Notes under the pieces: model-generated
What the model was told of the DNA's origin: nothing
Seen by the model: the letters and a program-made list of their open reading frames with translations, nothing else
Database searches by the model: none
Translations under genes and position numbers: made by a program
Part shown: one piece after another, positions 37,591 through 47,433 of the stretch
Numbering within the stretch: the stretch's first letter is position 1
Layout: the number at the start of each line of letters is the position of its first letter
NCBI GenBank assembly: GCA_016200485.1
Contig: JACQEP010000025.1
Location: 28,868-92,867 of the forward strand
DNA: 64,000 bases
Direction: 5' to 3'
DNA from: Gammaproteobacteria bacterium
GTDB lineage: Bacteria > Pseudomonadota > Gammaproteobacteria > Tenderiales > Tenderiaceae

Positions 37591-40152
37591 TTAAGATTCT
37601 TGTTCCTGGTTCTGGTCCTGTATTTCGTCTTGCTCAAGGATGGGGGCCACACCGCACAGACTTTCGTTTTCATCGAGCCGAATTAAACGCACGCCTTGGG
37701 TATTGCGCCCCATCCGCGAGATCTCTGCAACACGGGTGCGCACCAGCGTCCCGGCGTTCGAGATCAACATGATTTCATTGTCATCACTTACCAATGCCGC
37801 GCCGACGACCTGGCCATTGCGTTCGCTGGTTTGGATTGAGATTACGCCTTGGCCGCCACGGCCATGCAGCGGATAATCCGCCACTGATGTCCGTTTACCA
37901 TAACCACATTCGGTCACGGTCAGCACATCACCGCTATCGGCGATCAGCAGCGATATAACTTTTTGACCAGGGCCCAAGGTGATGCCACGCACACCGCGCG
38001 CGGTGCGCCCCATCGGCCTGACGTCTTCTTCATTAAAGCGTACCGCCTTGCCAGCATCGCTGAACAGCATCACTTCTTTGGTGCCGTCAGTGATTTCAAC
38101 GCCGACCAAGCAATCATCCGCCAACAACTCAACGGCGATAATCCCGGCACTACGCGGACGTGAGAAATCCTGTAACGGCGTCTTTTTCACCGTGCCGCTG
38201 GCGGTTGCCATGAAAATGAATTTGCCGGCTTCATATTCACGAATCGGCAACACGGCATTGATGCGTTCGCCCTCTTCCAGCGGTAATACGTTGACGATAG
38301 GTTTACCACGCGCGGTACGGCTGGCCTGCGGCAATTCATAAACCTTTTTCCAGTACATTTTGCCGCGACTTGAGAAACATAACAGCGTGTCATGGGTATT
38401 GGCCACGAACAACTTGTCAATAAAATCTTCTTCCTTGACGCTGGCCGCCGCCTTGCCCTTGCCGCCACGCTTTTGCGCCCGGTACATCGACAACGGTTGC
38501 GCCTTGACATAGCCGGCATGCGACAAGGTGACGACCATATCTTCTTCGCTGATTAAATCTTCCAGCGTCAAATCCGAATGATCGACGCGGATTTCAGTGC
38601 GGCGCTGATCGCCATATTCATCACGAATCGCGACCAGCTCGGCGCGAATCACCTGCATTAAGCGCTCGATGCTACCCAGAATTTCCAGCAGTTCACCAAT
38701 CTTGAACAGAATTTCCTTGAACTCATCGCGAATCTTGCCTTGCTCAAGCCCTGTCAAACGATGTAAACGCAAATCCAGAATCGCCTGCGCTTGCACATCA
38801 GACAGATGATATGAACCTTTGATCAAACCAAACTCAGGGGACAAATCTTCCGGCCGCGAGGCATTGGAATCGCTGCGCGCCAGTAATTCGGTGACAATCC
38901 CCGGACCCCAAGGCTTGGTCATCAACGCGGCCTTGGCTTCCGCCGGGCCGGGCGCCGCCTTGATCAGTGCAATCACTTCGTCAATATTGGCGAGCGCAAC
39001 CGCCAGGCCTTCCAATACATGCGCCCGTTCACGTGCCTTACGCAATTCATACAGCGTACGCCGGACCACTACCTCACGACGGTGGCGAATGAACGCTTCC
39101 AGCATCTGCTTGAGATTGAGCAGACGCGGCTGACCATCAACCAGCGCGACCATGTTGATGCCGAAGACGTTTTGCAGCTGCGTGTATTGGTACAAATTAT
39201 TAAGAATGACTTCCGCCACCTCGCCGCGGCGCAGCTCGATCACGACGCGCAAGCCATCCTTGTCGGATTCATCACGCAGTTCAGTAATGCCTTCAACCTT
39301 CTTTTCTTTCACCAGCTCGGCGATTTTTTCCAGCAGATTCGCCTTGTTTACCTGATAGGGCAGTTCGGTGATGATGATGCTTTGCTTATCGCGCGCCTCG
39401 TCGATTTCAATTTCGCTGCGCGCACGCAAATAGATGCGGCCGCGGCCGGTGTAATAGGCCTCGCGGATACCGCGCCCACCGTTGATGATGGCGGCCGTCG
39501 GAAAATCCGGGCCCGGCACGTGCTCCATCAAACCGGCAATATCCATATCGGGATTGTCGACCAGGGCGATACAGGCAGTAACGACTTCGGTGAGATTGTG
39601 CGGCGGGATGTTGGTGGCCAAACCCACCGCGATCCCCGCCGAGCCGTTGATCAGCAGATTCGGCACGCGCGCCGGAAACACTGTCGGTTCACGCTCGGAT
39701 TCATCGTAATTGGGGACAAAATCGACGGTCTCTTTATCGAGATCGGCCAGCATTTCATGCGCGATTTTGGCCATGCGCACTTCGGTGTACCGCATGGCAG
39801 CTGCCGCATCGCCATCGACAGAACCGAAGTTACCCTGACCATCCACCAGCATGTAACGCATCGAAAACGGCTGAGCCATACGGACGATGGTGTCATAAAC
39901 GGCGGAGTCACCATGAGGATGGTATTTACCGATCACGTCACCGACGACGCGGGCTGATTTTTTGTAGGGCTTATTCCAGTCGTTGCCCAGCTCGCTCATG
40001 GCAAACAGAACCCGGCGATGCACGGGTTTCAGACCATCGCGAACATCCGGCAGAGCACGCCCGACAATAACGCTCATGGCGTACTCCATGTACGATTGCT
40101 TCATCTCCTCCTCGATCGCAATCGGGAGGACTTCCTTCGCAAATTCAACCAT
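37591..40152 (-). CDS. gyrA: DNA gyrase subunit A
   Basis: Type II topoisomerase subunit of 853 residues. The active-site Tyr is in 'RYTEVRMA' (about 120), and the quinolone-resistance region '[20 protein letters not shown]' carries the wild-type Ser and Asp. Six C-terminal beta-pinwheel repeats follow (about 535-830), with the GyrA-box '[10 protein letters not shown]' near 560. An acidic/Gln-rich tail '[14 protein letters not shown]' ends the protein. It is downstream of mtnA and upstream of serC on the same strand. Confidence 0.97.
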   Translation of the reverse strand: MVEFAKEVLPIAIEEEMKQSYMEYAMSVIVGRALPDVRDGLKPVHRRVLFAMSELGNDWNKPYKKSARVVGDVIGKYHPHGDSAVYDTIVRMAQPFSMRYMLVDGQGNFGSVDGDAAAAMRYTEVRMAKIAHEMLADLDKETVDFVPNYDESEREPTVFPARVPNLLINGSAGIAVGLATNIPPHNLTEVVTACIALVDNPDMDIAGLMEHVPGPDFPTAAIINGGRGIREAYYTGRGRIYLRARSEIEIDEARDKQSIIITELPYQVNKANLLEKIAELVKEKKVEGITELRDESDKDGLRVVIELRRGEVAEVILNNLYQYTQLQNVFGINMVALVDGQPRLLNLKQMLEAFIRHRREVVVRRTLYELRKARERAHVLEGLAVALANIDEVIALIKAAPGPAEAKAALMTKPWGPGIVTELLARSDSNASRPEDLSPEFGLIKGSYHLSDVQAQAILDLRLHRLTGLEQGKIRDEFKEILFKIGELLEILGSIERLMQVIRAELVAIRDEYGDQRRTEIRVDHSDLTLEDLISEEDMVVTLSHAGYVKAQPLSMYRAQKRGGKGKAAASVKEEDFIDKLFVANTHDTLLCFSSRGKMYWKKVYELPQASRTARGKPIVNVLPLEEGERINAVLPIREYEAGKFIFMATASGTVKKTPLQDFSRPRSAGIIAVELLADDCLVGVEITDGTKEVMLFSDAGKAVRFNEEDVRPMGRTARGVRGITLGPGQKVISLLIADSGDVLTVTECGYGKRTSVADYPLHGRGGQGVISIQTSERNGQVVGAALVSDDNEIMLISNAGTLVRTRVAEISRMGRNTQGVRLIRLDENESLCGVAPILEQDEIQDQNQEQES

Positions 40153-40247
40153 GGATAATCAATCGCTTATGTTATGTAGGTCCGCAGCCAGGCTACCACT
40201 GAACCCCACGCTCAGGCGGTCCTGACAACTCAGTATATAAAGGAGAA

Positions 40248-40256
40248 ATTTTAGCA
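40248..40256 (-). promoter_or_regulatory. extended -10 promoter of gyrA
   Basis: On the minus strand TGCTAAAAT (TG-N-TAAAAT) at 40256-40248 is an extended -10 about 95 bases upstream of the gyrA ATG. The matching -35 is poor (GTGCGA about 18 bases upstream), as is common with extended -10 promoters. Confidence 0.4.
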
Positions 40257-40303
40257 TAGCCCCCACCCTCGTCGCACCTTATCTGGCGAGGTATTGAAAC
40301 GTG

Positions 40304-41359
40304 CTAACCCCCCATCATTTTCCTCATCTTGGCGACATCCGGGGCCAAGACCACCCCCCGTTCGGTGACGATGGCATCGACCAGTGCCGCCGGAGTCACG
40401 TCAAAGGATGGATTCCAAGCCCGTACGCCTTGCGGCGCAATCCGCTGACCGACCAGTGACAACACCTCTTCCTCGGCCCGCTCCTCAATCGGGATCTGAT
40501 CGCCGGAGCTCAAATTCATATCCACGGTAGTGGTAGGCGCCACGACCATGAACTTGACCCCATGATGGCGCGCAATCACCGCCAGCGAATAGGTGCCAAT
40601 CTTGTTGGCCACATCGCCATTGGCAGCGATCCGGTCGGAACCGACGATCACCCACTTCACCTGCCCCTGGCGCATCAAGCTCGCTGCCGCGCTATCAGCA
40701 ATCAAGGTAACCGGGATCTCGTCCTCGACCAACTCCCAGGCTGTCAGCCGTGCCCCCTGCAGCCAGGGCCGGGTTTCATCGGCATAGACATGCCTGATCT
40801 TGCCAGCGCCATAGGCGGCGCGAATTACGCCCAGAGCCGTTCCGAATCCCCCGGTCGCCAGTGAACCGGTATTGCAGTGTGTCAACACCACCGAATCAGA
40901 CTTGATCAGCTCCGCACCCAAGGCGCCCATCCGGCGATTGGCGGCAATGTCTTCGTCATGGATACGGGTGGCTTCTTCCAATAAGGCCACGCCTGGATCC
41001 CCCTCAGGCAGAGTAGCGATGAAAACCTTCATCCGCTCCAGGGCCCAAAACAGATTCACTGCCGTCGGCCGTGATTGGGCCAGCGTTTGCAAGTCGGCTT
41101 CGATATCTTGTTTCCAGCTGCGTGGTGAAGCGACATAACGCGCCCGGCCCGCCAACACCATGCCATAGGCCGCCGTCACACCGATGGCAGGCGCACCGCG
41201 CACCACCATGTCACGAATCGCATTGGCGACACCCTCGACATCGCGCAAAGTGACCCATTGTTTGAGCATGGGCAATAGCCGCTGGTCGAGCAGTTTGAGC
41301 CCGGCCTCACTCCACTCCACGGCCCGGATTCGGTCGTGCAAAATTTGTTGGTCGCTCAT
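40304..41359 (-). CDS. mtnA: methylthioribose-1-phosphate isomerase
   Basis: Converts 5-methylthioribose-1-phosphate to methylthioribulose-1-phosphate in methionine salvage. From the ATG at 41359 ('[16 protein letters not shown]') it is 351 residues. It shows '[17 protein letters not shown]', '[25 protein letters not shown]' with the catalytic Cys, '[17 protein letters not shown]' and '[24 protein letters not shown]' with the catalytic Asp. The open frame extends 103 codons upstream across the divergent OmpA-like gene; that part is not coding here. It supplies the step after mtnP. Confidence 0.94.
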   Translation of the reverse strand: MSDQQILHDRIRAVEWSEAGLKLLDQRLLPMLKQWVTLRDVEGVANAIRDMVVRGAPAIGVTAAYGMVLAGRARYVASPRSWKQDIEADLQTLAQSRPTAVNLFWALERMKVFIATLPEGDPGVALLEEATRIHDEDIAANRRMGALGAELIKSDSVVLTHCNTGSLATGGFGTALGVIRAAYGAGKIRHVYADETRPWLQGARLTAWELVEDEIPVTLIADSAAASLMRQGQVKWVIVGSDRIAANGDVANKIGTYSLAVIARHHGVKFMVVAPTTTVDMNLSSGDQIPIEERAEEEVLSLVGQRIAPQGVRAWNPSFDVTPAALVDAIVTERGVVLAPDVAKMRKMMGG

Positions 41360-41480
41360 TCCTATCCCTCCACGAAAAGTGCATGATACCGGCTTCCGGG
41401 GCTGACGCCAAAAGCTTGTTAAGCCCTCGCGCCGGAGCGCCGATAACCTAATTAAGATGTGCATATTCAGCGGGTAAGCG

Positions 41481-42044
41481 ATGAACAGACGAATAGAGAC
41501 GATGGCATTAGCCGGTTTCATAACGGCTTTGGCAGTGATGCCTGCTTGGGCAGCCGATCCTGCGCCCCCGCCTCCCATCCTGTCCACTAAAGACTTGTGG
41601 GGTGACCTGCCGCCGCCACCTCCCGAAACCATTATCGTTCCCGAGGCCGGGGCCACCCCTGCCAGCAAACTGGAATACGTTGCCTTGTCACCTATCTATT
41701 TTGAAAGCGGCAAGGCCACACTGACCCATGAAGGCCAACAGGCGCTCGATGCCGCCGTCACTTATATACGCAAACACAAAACCATCAAACGGTTATTAAT
41801 TGAAGGCAACGCCGATTCTCGCGGCTCGGTGCGTTATAACGATCGTCTGTCTGACCGCCGCGCCGAAATTGTCCGCTCTTATCTCACCGTCAACGGCATC
41901 GATCCCAACATCATGGCCCCGATCGGCAAGGGCGAACACGTCCCGGCGGATCAAAACTGGAGTCGTGATGGTCAACGCCGTAACCGCCAGGTGGCGATTA
42001 TTGCCGTGCAAAGGAATGAATCCGTTACCGCCCAGCAAGACTAA
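41481..42044 (+). CDS. OmpA-family peptidoglycan-binding protein
   Basis: 187-residue exported protein: signal peptide about 1-25 (ends 'MPAWAAD'), a proline-rich linker ('[11 protein letters not shown]', 'LPPPPPETI'), then a C-terminal OmpA domain (about 68-180) with '[21 protein letters not shown]' and '[30 protein letters not shown]', where the Asp and Arg bind diaminopimelate. No lipobox or beta-barrel, so it is a soluble periplasmic or loosely bound form. It diverges from mtnA and precedes mtaD by 87 bases. Confidence 0.86.
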   Translation: MNRRIETMALAGFITALAVMPAWAADPAPPPPILSTKDLWGDLPPPPPETIIVPEAGATPASKLEYVALSPIYFESGKATLTHEGQQALDAAVTYIRKHKTIKRLLIEGNADSRGSVRYNDRLSDRRAEIVRSYLTVNGIDPNIMAPIGKGEHVPADQNWSRDGQRRNRQVAIIAVQRNESVTAQQD

Positions 42045-42131
42045 GTTCTCGGTCATCTTCCCCTGCTGCTCCAATATCCCGCTCAGGTTATACTGACCGG
42101 CAACTGAATATTTTTTGCCAAAGGACAGGCC

Positions 42132-43463
42132 ATGGAGCAGATCGATACCCTTATTCATGCCCGCTGGATCATTCCCGTAGACCCGGAGGGTTGGGTATTG
42201 GAAAACCACAGCCTTGCCATCCGTGACGGCCGGATCTGCGCTCTTTTACCACACGGTCAAGCCCGTCAGACCTACCGCGCAGAAACCGAGATCACGCTCA
42301 ACGAACACGCGCTAATCCCCGGCTTGATCAATGCCCATACCCACGTCGCGATGTCTCTGTTTCGTGGCCTGGCCGACGACCTGCCATTGATGGAATGGCT
42401 CAACAAACACATCTGGCCGGCTGAAGCGGCCTGGGTCGGCCCCGAGTTCGTGCGCGACGGCACACGATTGGCAATCGCCGAAATGCTGCGTGGCGGCATC
42501 ACCTGTTTCAACGACATGTATTTTTTCCCGGACGAAACCGCACGCGTCGCCGCCGAATGTCACATGCGCGCCACTGTTGGCATGATCGTGATCGATTTCC
42601 CCACCGTCTGGGCCAGCAACGCCGACGAATACCTTTCCAAAGGTTTGCGCCTGCATGACGAATATCGCAATCATCCGCTGATCCGCACCGCATTTGCGCC
42701 ACATGCGCCGTACACAGTTTCGAATGCGCCCTTGCAACGGATACAAACCCTGGCCGATGAACTCGATGTCCCGATTCACATGCACATCCATGAAACCGCC
42801 GATGAAATCAGCGGCGCGCTCGGCCAACATAACGAACGGCCACTGCAACGTCTGACTAAACTGGGCTTGGTTTCACCTCGATTACTCGGTGTGCACATGA
42901 CACAACTCACGGATGACGAGATCGCGGCCTACGCCCAGGCAGGCGCTCATGTCATTCATTGTCCGGAATCGAATCTTAAACTCGCCAGTGGCTTTAGCCC
43001 GATTGCCAAGCTCATCAAGGCCGGTATCAACGTTGCCATTGGCACTGATGGCGCAGCCAGCAACAACGATCTCGACATGTTCGGCGAGATGCGTACTGCA
43101 GCGCTCATTGCCAAGGCCGTCGCTGGCGATGCTAGCGCTGTACCTGCTGCGACGGCCTTATGCATGGCCACGCTCAATGGTGCCCGCGCCCTGGGCATCG
43201 ACGACGAAACCGGTTCTTTAACGCCCGGCAAGGCCGCCGATATCACCGCCGTGCATCTTGGTGGACTCGATAGCCAACCGATTTATCATCCACTCTCACA
43301 ATTGGTGTATGCCAGCGGCCGTCATCAGGTAAGCGATGTCTGGATCGTTGGCAAGCAGATGGTGAAAGACGGTGTGCTGACCACCATCGACAATAACGAA
43401 ATCCATCGCCGGGCGCAGGAATGGGGTAAAAAAATCGCCGACCGCGATAGCGGAAAAATCTAA
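42132..43463 (+). CDS. mtaD: 5-methylthioadenosine / S-adenosylhomocysteine deaminase
   Basis: Amidohydrolase-family deaminase of 443 residues, turning MTA into methylthioinosine (and SAH into S-inosylhomocysteine). Metal and catalytic motifs: 'PGLINAHTHVAMSLFRGLADDLPLMEWL' (HxH), 'AFAPHAPYTVS' (His), 'HMHIHETADEI' (His and catalytic Glu) and 'AIGTDGAASNNDLDMFGEMRTAALIAK' (Asp). The Pseudomonas homologue next to ubiG is the MTA deaminase that feeds the methylthioinosine phosphorylase. The same pairing is seen here with mtnP at 5919, hpt at 6801 and mtnA at 40304. Confidence 0.93.
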   Translation: MEQIDTLIHARWIIPVDPEGWVLENHSLAIRDGRICALLPHGQARQTYRAETEITLNEHALIPGLINAHTHVAMSLFRGLADDLPLMEWLNKHIWPAEAAWVGPEFVRDGTRLAIAEMLRGGITCFNDMYFFPDETARVAAECHMRATVGMIVIDFPTVWASNADEYLSKGLRLHDEYRNHPLIRTAFAPHAPYTVSNAPLQRIQTLADELDVPIHMHIHETADEISGALGQHNERPLQRLTKLGLVSPRLLGVHMTQLTDDEIAAYAQAGAHVIHCPESNLKLASGFSPIAKLIKAGINVAIGTDGAASNNDLDMFGEMRTAALIAKAVAGDASAVPAATALCMATLNGARALGIDDETGSLTPGKAADITAVHLGGLDSQPIYHPLSQLVYASGRHQVSDVWIVGKQMVKDGVLTTIDNNEIHRRAQEWGKKIADRDSGKI

Positions 43464-43629
43464 CGCGGAGACGCAAAGACGCAGAGAAAAAATGAAAATT
43501 AACCGCGAAGGACACAAAAGGGCACGAAGAAGACCATGTGAGATTTTCCCTCTTAATGATTCACAGTGTCGCTCTTGTTCGCAGTTACTAGATCTTCTCC
43601 GCGTCTTTGCGTCTCCGCGTTGGATTTTT
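43458..43629. repeat. inverted-repeat element, family A copy 3
   Basis: Outer arms 'ATCTAACGCGGAGACGCAAA' and 'TCTTTGCGTCTCCGCGTTGG' (ending in GATTTTT), which are close to perfect inverted repeats over about 30 bases. An inner AACCGCGAAGGACAC motif follows the left arm. It overlaps the last six bases of mtaD and fills the gap to ubiG, both plus strand. Confidence 0.9.
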
Positions 43630-43655
43630 GTCTCCACAATGAAGGATTAGTGCAC

Positions 43656-44381
43656 ATGACAACTCACGCCAGCAATGAAAAGCTCAACATCGATCAAAGC
43701 GAAGTCAATAAATTCGAAGCCGTCGCCTCGCGCTGGTGGGATCCGCACAGCGAATTCAAACCGCTGCATGACATTAATCCATTGCGACTTGAATATGTTG
43801 AACGTAACGCCGGCGTCAAGGGTCGCCGCATCGCCGACATCGGCTGCGGCGGCGGCATCCTCGCCGAAAGCATGGCCGCTCGCGGCGGCGATGTATTAGG
43901 CATCGACGCCGGTGGCGCACCGATCAGTGTTGCGCGTTTGCATGCCCTGGAATCCAACATCAAGGTGGAGTATCGCCAGTGCACCGCCGAACAATTGGCC
44001 GCCGAACAACCCGAATCTTTCGAAATCGTCACCTGCATGGAAATGCTCGAGCATGTCCCCGATCCCGCCTCGGTGGTGCAAGCCTGCGCGCGCTTGGTCA
44101 AACCCGGCGGCCATGTGTTTTTTTCTACGCTCAACCGGACACCGAAGTCTTACCTGTTTGCTGTCCTCGGCGCCGAATACGTGTTGCAGATGCTGCCCAA
44201 AGGTACCCACGACTATCGCAAATTCATCCGCCCGGCGGAACTCGAAGCCTGGGCTCGCCACGCCGGATTGACGTTCCAGAATCTGAGCGGCATGAGTTAC
44301 AACCCGCTGACCCGTCACTACAGCCTGGGCGCTGGTGTTGACGTGAACTATCTGGTACACGCCACCAGATCAGCCACCTGA
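43656..44381 (+). CDS. ubiG: ubiquinone biosynthesis O-methyltransferase
   Basis: Performs both O-methylations of ubiquinone synthesis with SAM. From the ATG at 43656 it is 241 residues. Conserved points: '[31 protein letters not shown]', SAM motif I '[17 protein letters not shown]', '[17 protein letters not shown]' and '[31 protein letters not shown]'. The open frame starts earlier, within repeat family A copy 3, but the conserved N-terminus sets the start. It is 61 bases upstream of the mupP/gph gene. Confidence 0.95.
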   Translation: MTTHASNEKLNIDQSEVNKFEAVASRWWDPHSEFKPLHDINPLRLEYVERNAGVKGRRIADIGCGGGILAESMAARGGDVLGIDAGGAPISVARLHALESNIKVEYRQCTAEQLAAEQPESFEIVTCMEMLEHVPDPASVVQACARLVKPGGHVFFSTLNRTPKSYLFAVLGAEYVLQMLPKGTHDYRKFIRPAELEAWARHAGLTFQNLSGMSYNPLTRHYSLGAGVDVNYLVHATRSAT

Positions 44382-44442
44382 TCCATTAGCAAATCCTGAT
44401 TAATAAATAAGACTTTTGCCCCAAAAGCCGATAAGGCTTGAA

Positions 44443-45129
44443 ATGGCCCAAAACAAGGAAAACTGTATTTTGCGCACGGTTTTATTCGACCTCGATGGAA
44501 CGCTGGCCGATACCGCACCTGACCTGGCCTACGCGCTTAACGCCGTGCTCCAGGAAAACGGCCATCAGCCTTTGCCTTTTGACATTATTCGGCCCGTGGT
44601 TTCGCACGGCGGCACAGCTCTGATTCGGCTCGGTTTCCACATTGGACCGGATCATGCCGACTTCAACCGCCTGCGCGACCGGTTATTGGAAATCTATCGT
44701 GCCAACCTGGCTCGCCACACCCGCCTCTTTCCAGGAATGGAAGCGGTGTTGGACGAGATCGAGCAACGCGGCATGCGCTGGGGTGTGGTCACCAACAAAC
44801 CGGCCTGGCTCACCGAGCCTTTGCTTGAAGCGCTTGAGCTTAGCCAACGCGCAGCGTGCATCGTCTCCGGCGACAGCACTGCCAAACGCAAACCCGATCC
44901 AGAACCCATGTTTTATGCCTGTCATCTTGCCGGCAGCCATGCGGCGGAATGCGTTTACATCGGCGATGCCGAACGCGACATCGAAGCCGGGCGCCGCGCC
45001 GGAATGCAAACCCTGGTCGCCATGTTCGGTTATGTCGGCATTGACGATCGCCCGGAACAATGGGGCGCCGATCACTTGATCAATGAACCGCTTGAGATAC
45101 TCGCTTGGCTCAATAACCGCACGGGATAA
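44443..45129 (+). CDS. mupP: HAD phosphatase, MupP/Gph family
   Basis: 228-residue HAD hydrolase. Motif I 'VLFDLDGTLADTAPDL' has the nucleophile and acid Asp, motif II is 'VVTNKP', motif III Lys is in 'STAKRKPDPEPM' and motif IV is 'IGDAERDIEAGRRAGM'. Such genes are usually annotated phosphoglycolate phosphatase, but in Pseudomonas the copy beside ubiG is MupP, which dephosphorylates MurNAc-6-phosphate in the cell-wall recycling route that also uses NagZ. The position here is the same. Choice of MupP over Gph rests on gene order. The ATG at 44443 has an AAGG site; an upstream TTG is less likely. Confidence 0.75.
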   Translation: MAQNKENCILRTVLFDLDGTLADTAPDLAYALNAVLQENGHQPLPFDIIRPVVSHGGTALIRLGFHIGPDHADFNRLRDRLLEIYRANLARHTRLFPGMEAVLDEIEQRGMRWGVVTNKPAWLTEPLLEALELSQRAACIVSGDSTAKRKPDPEPMFYACHLAGSHAAECVYIGDAERDIEAGRRAGMQTLVAMFGYVGIDDRPEQWGADHLINEPLEILAWLNNRTG

Positions 45130-45137
45130 CAATCGCC

Positions 45138-46289
45138 ATGAGTGAATCGATAGTCTTTGCCCTGATTGGATTGTGTACCATCATCGCCCTGGCCTTGGGC
45201 TATGTGGTCTCGCATCTGCGCAGCCGCAATCAGATTGATGAACTACGACAAAAATATTCCGATCTCAACATCAAACTGGATCAAGAGCGCACTTCCGCCA
45301 CCGAAAAAATTGCCTCCATCGAAAAGATGCGCGGCGGGATTCAACAAACCTTATCCAACTTCGGCAGTCACGACAAAGCCGACGAAACCCTGGAAAACAT
45401 CGGTCAACCCGGCTTTGTGCAATCACTACTCAAACCGTTGCAAATCACGCTTCAGAATGCCGATCAACAAATCCGTCGCATCGAGCGTGAGAGCGAACGC
45501 GCGCAGCAACTGGTCAACCAGCAATTGGAGATGCTCAAAGCACCGCAGCAACTGGGTCGCGGCAGTGCCAAGGAAATCGCCGCCGTGCTGGGCAATGCTG
45601 AAACTCGCCACCATTGGGGAATTAATACACTGAAGCGGTTATTAGAACTGACTTATATGACCGATCATTGTCGCAGTAATCCTGCCAATGAAGGAGCAAA
45701 ACCTGCACCCTGCATCGTGGAAACCCCTAACGGCAAACTGATTGCCATCGACACCCATTCACCTCTGGAAGCCTACGCCAACGTCTGTGAAGCGCCTGAT
45801 CCTTCGGTTCGCACCTGGCATATCGAAACCGTGGCCCGCAAATTGCGCGAACGGATTCTAGAAATCGGCAGTCACACTTATCAGAGCCAGTTCCAGGAGC
45901 CGCCTGAACTCACTATTTTGCTCGTCATCAACGATCACTACCTGGCCATTTCCCTGGAAAATGATCCCGACTTGCTCCAGGATGCCGCCAAGCAAAACAT
46001 TGTCCTCGCCACACCGACCGACCTGCTTAATCTGTTACAGACCTTTTCCTTCGGCTGGCGGCAACAAGCCTTTTCCAGCGATGCGCAAAAACTGCGCACC
46101 ACCGGCATTAATCTTTATAAACGTTTTGGTACCTTTACTAAACTGCTGGAGCAAGTCGGCAATCAGCTCAGCGGCGTCCTGATCAGCTATAACAAAGCCG
46201 TCAAATATTTCGAGACCCCGGAAAGCAGTGCTGACACAGAGGCAACGACCAGCGAGGACGACAATACTAAACCTCGTAAATCAGCCTGA
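45138..46289 (+). CDS. RmuC-like membrane-anchored protein
   Basis: 383 residues: one N-terminal membrane helix (about 5-25, 'IVFALIGLCTIIALALGYVV'), a coiled-coil (about 30-70 and 110-140), then a region resembling the RmuC domain: 'ETRHHWGINTLKRLLELTYMTDHC' (RmuC proteins have 'GxWGExxL'), 'IVETPNGKLIAIDTHSPLEAYANV' and a final helical part with 'GINLYKRFGTFTKLLEQVGNQL'. RmuC is linked to limiting inverted-repeat recombination. The match is recognisable but diverged (WGI instead of WGE). It is 8 bases after the phosphatase gene. Confidence 0.7.
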   Translation: MSESIVFALIGLCTIIALALGYVVSHLRSRNQIDELRQKYSDLNIKLDQERTSATEKIASIEKMRGGIQQTLSNFGSHDKADETLENIGQPGFVQSLLKPLQITLQNADQQIRRIERESERAQQLVNQQLEMLKAPQQLGRGSAKEIAAVLGNAETRHHWGINTLKRLLELTYMTDHCRSNPANEGAKPAPCIVETPNGKLIAIDTHSPLEAYANVCEAPDPSVRTWHIETVARKLRERILEIGSHTYQSQFQEPPELTILLVINDHYLAISLENDPDLLQDAAKQNIVLATPTDLLNLLQTFSFGWRQQAFSSDAQKLRTTGINLYKRFGTFTKLLEQVGNQLSGVLISYNKAVKYFETPESSADTEATTSEDDNTKPRKSA

Positions 46290-46360
46290 AATTCGTTTTG
46301 GCCTCGCTTCAGCGGCCCCACTGCGGTATTCTTAGGGGCTACTATAATCAACGCTGCCCC

Positions 46361-47227
46361 ATGAACCCCAATCAATATTGCCAGGAAGAGGCCGCCAAAA
46401 GCGGTTCCAGCTTTTATTACAGCTTTCTCTATTTGCCTCCAGAACAACGGCAGGCGATCATGGCTCTCTATGCTTTTTGCCGTGAGGTAGACGATATTGT
46501 CGATGACTGTGATGATGCCAATGTCGCCCGCATTAAACTTGAATGGTGGCGTCATGAAGTGGGGCAACTGTATCAAGGCCAGCCCCAACATCCGGTCACA
46601 CAATCCCTGGCGACTGCGATCAAGCATTTCAACCTGCCACAGGAATATTTTCTTGAAATCATCGATGGCATGGAAATGGATCTGGAGCAATTCAGTTATC
46701 CCTCATTCAAGGAGCTGAACCTTTACTGTTACCGCGTTGCTGCAGTCGTTGGCTTACTGGCCGCTGAAATCTTTGGCTATGAAGACCGGCAAACACTCAA
46801 ATATGCCCATGACCTAGGCATCGCCTTTCAGCTCATCAACATCATTCGCGATGTCGCCGAAGATAGCCACCGGGGCCGGATTTATATCCCACTCGATGAA
46901 ATGGAACGTTTTGGCGTCAGCATCGACGACATCCTCCAGCGCCGCATGTCAAACAAAGTGCGCGACCTGATGGCGTTTCAAGCCCAGCGCGCCCGTCAAT
47001 ATTACGAAAAAGCGCTCGCAGAATTACCTGATGTTGACCGCTACCGTCAACGCAGCGGGCTGATCATGGCAGAGATTTATCTGGAAACACTGCAAGAAAT
47101 CGAAAATGACGGTTTTCGGGTCGTCGATCGCCGCACCTCACTCACGCCGGTACGCAAATTATGGCTGGCCTGGAAGACATCGCGCCGCGAAAAAAAACGC
47201 CACCGCAAACTGGCGTGGAGAAAATAA
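46361..47227 (+). CDS. hpnD: squalene/phytoene synthase family, presqualene diphosphate synthase HpnD
   Basis: 288 residues from the ATG at 46361 ('MNPNQYCQEEAAKSGSSFYY'). Both diphosphate-binding motifs are present: 'REVDDIVDD' (about 43-51) and 'RDVAEDSHRGRIYIPLDEMERFG' (about 158-180). The wording 'SGSSFYYSFLYLPPEQRQAIMALYAFCREVDDIVDD' is typical of HpnD, which condenses two farnesyl diphosphates in hopanoid synthesis. hpnC, hpnE and the cyclase are not in the window. Frame extends upstream, but conserved residues begin at this ATG. Hopanoid production is inferred. Confidence 0.88.
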   Translation: MNPNQYCQEEAAKSGSSFYYSFLYLPPEQRQAIMALYAFCREVDDIVDDCDDANVARIKLEWWRHEVGQLYQGQPQHPVTQSLATAIKHFNLPQEYFLEIIDGMEMDLEQFSYPSFKELNLYCYRVAAVVGLLAAEIFGYEDRQTLKYAHDLGIAFQLINIIRDVAEDSHRGRIYIPLDEMERFGVSIDDILQRRMSNKVRDLMAFQAQRARQYYEKALAELPDVDRYRQRSGLIMAEIYLETLQEIENDGFRVVDRRTSLTPVRKLWLAWKTSRREKKRHRKLAWRK

Positions 47228-47230
47228 AGA

Positions 47231-47430
47231 CAATCCAACGCGGAGACGCAGAGTTGCAGAGAGAAGGAAAAACATTTAACCACGAAGGCTGCTAAGGAAC
47301 ATCAAGAAACCCGAGAAATAGATTGTTTTAAATTATAGTTTGAGTAGACCTTCCGCTCTATTGAATTGAATGCCTCTGTGACCTCCGTGGTTAACTTTTC
47401 CTCTGCGCCTTTGCGTCTCCGCGGTAGATC
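47231..47430. repeat. inverted-repeat element, family A copy 4
   Basis: Outer arms 'ATCCAACGCGGAGACGCAGA' and 'CTTTGCGTCTCCGCGGTAGA'; inner arms 'AACCACGAAGGCTGC' and 'CCTCCGTGGTTAAC'. Nested inverted repeats are clearest in this copy. It fills the gap between the convergent hpnD and PilB-like genes. Confidence 0.9.
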
Positions 47431-47433
47431 TTT

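Noticed and set aside
39019..39957. A 312-codon plus-strand open frame antisense to gyrA
   Set aside because: Shadow of gyrA codon bias; the gene on the minus strand is certain.
41360..41668. A 103-residue N-terminal extension of MtnA
   Set aside because: It runs antisense over the signal peptide and linker of the OmpA-like gene; its Gly/Pro-rich sequence mirrors that linker. The ATG at 41359 gives the normal length.
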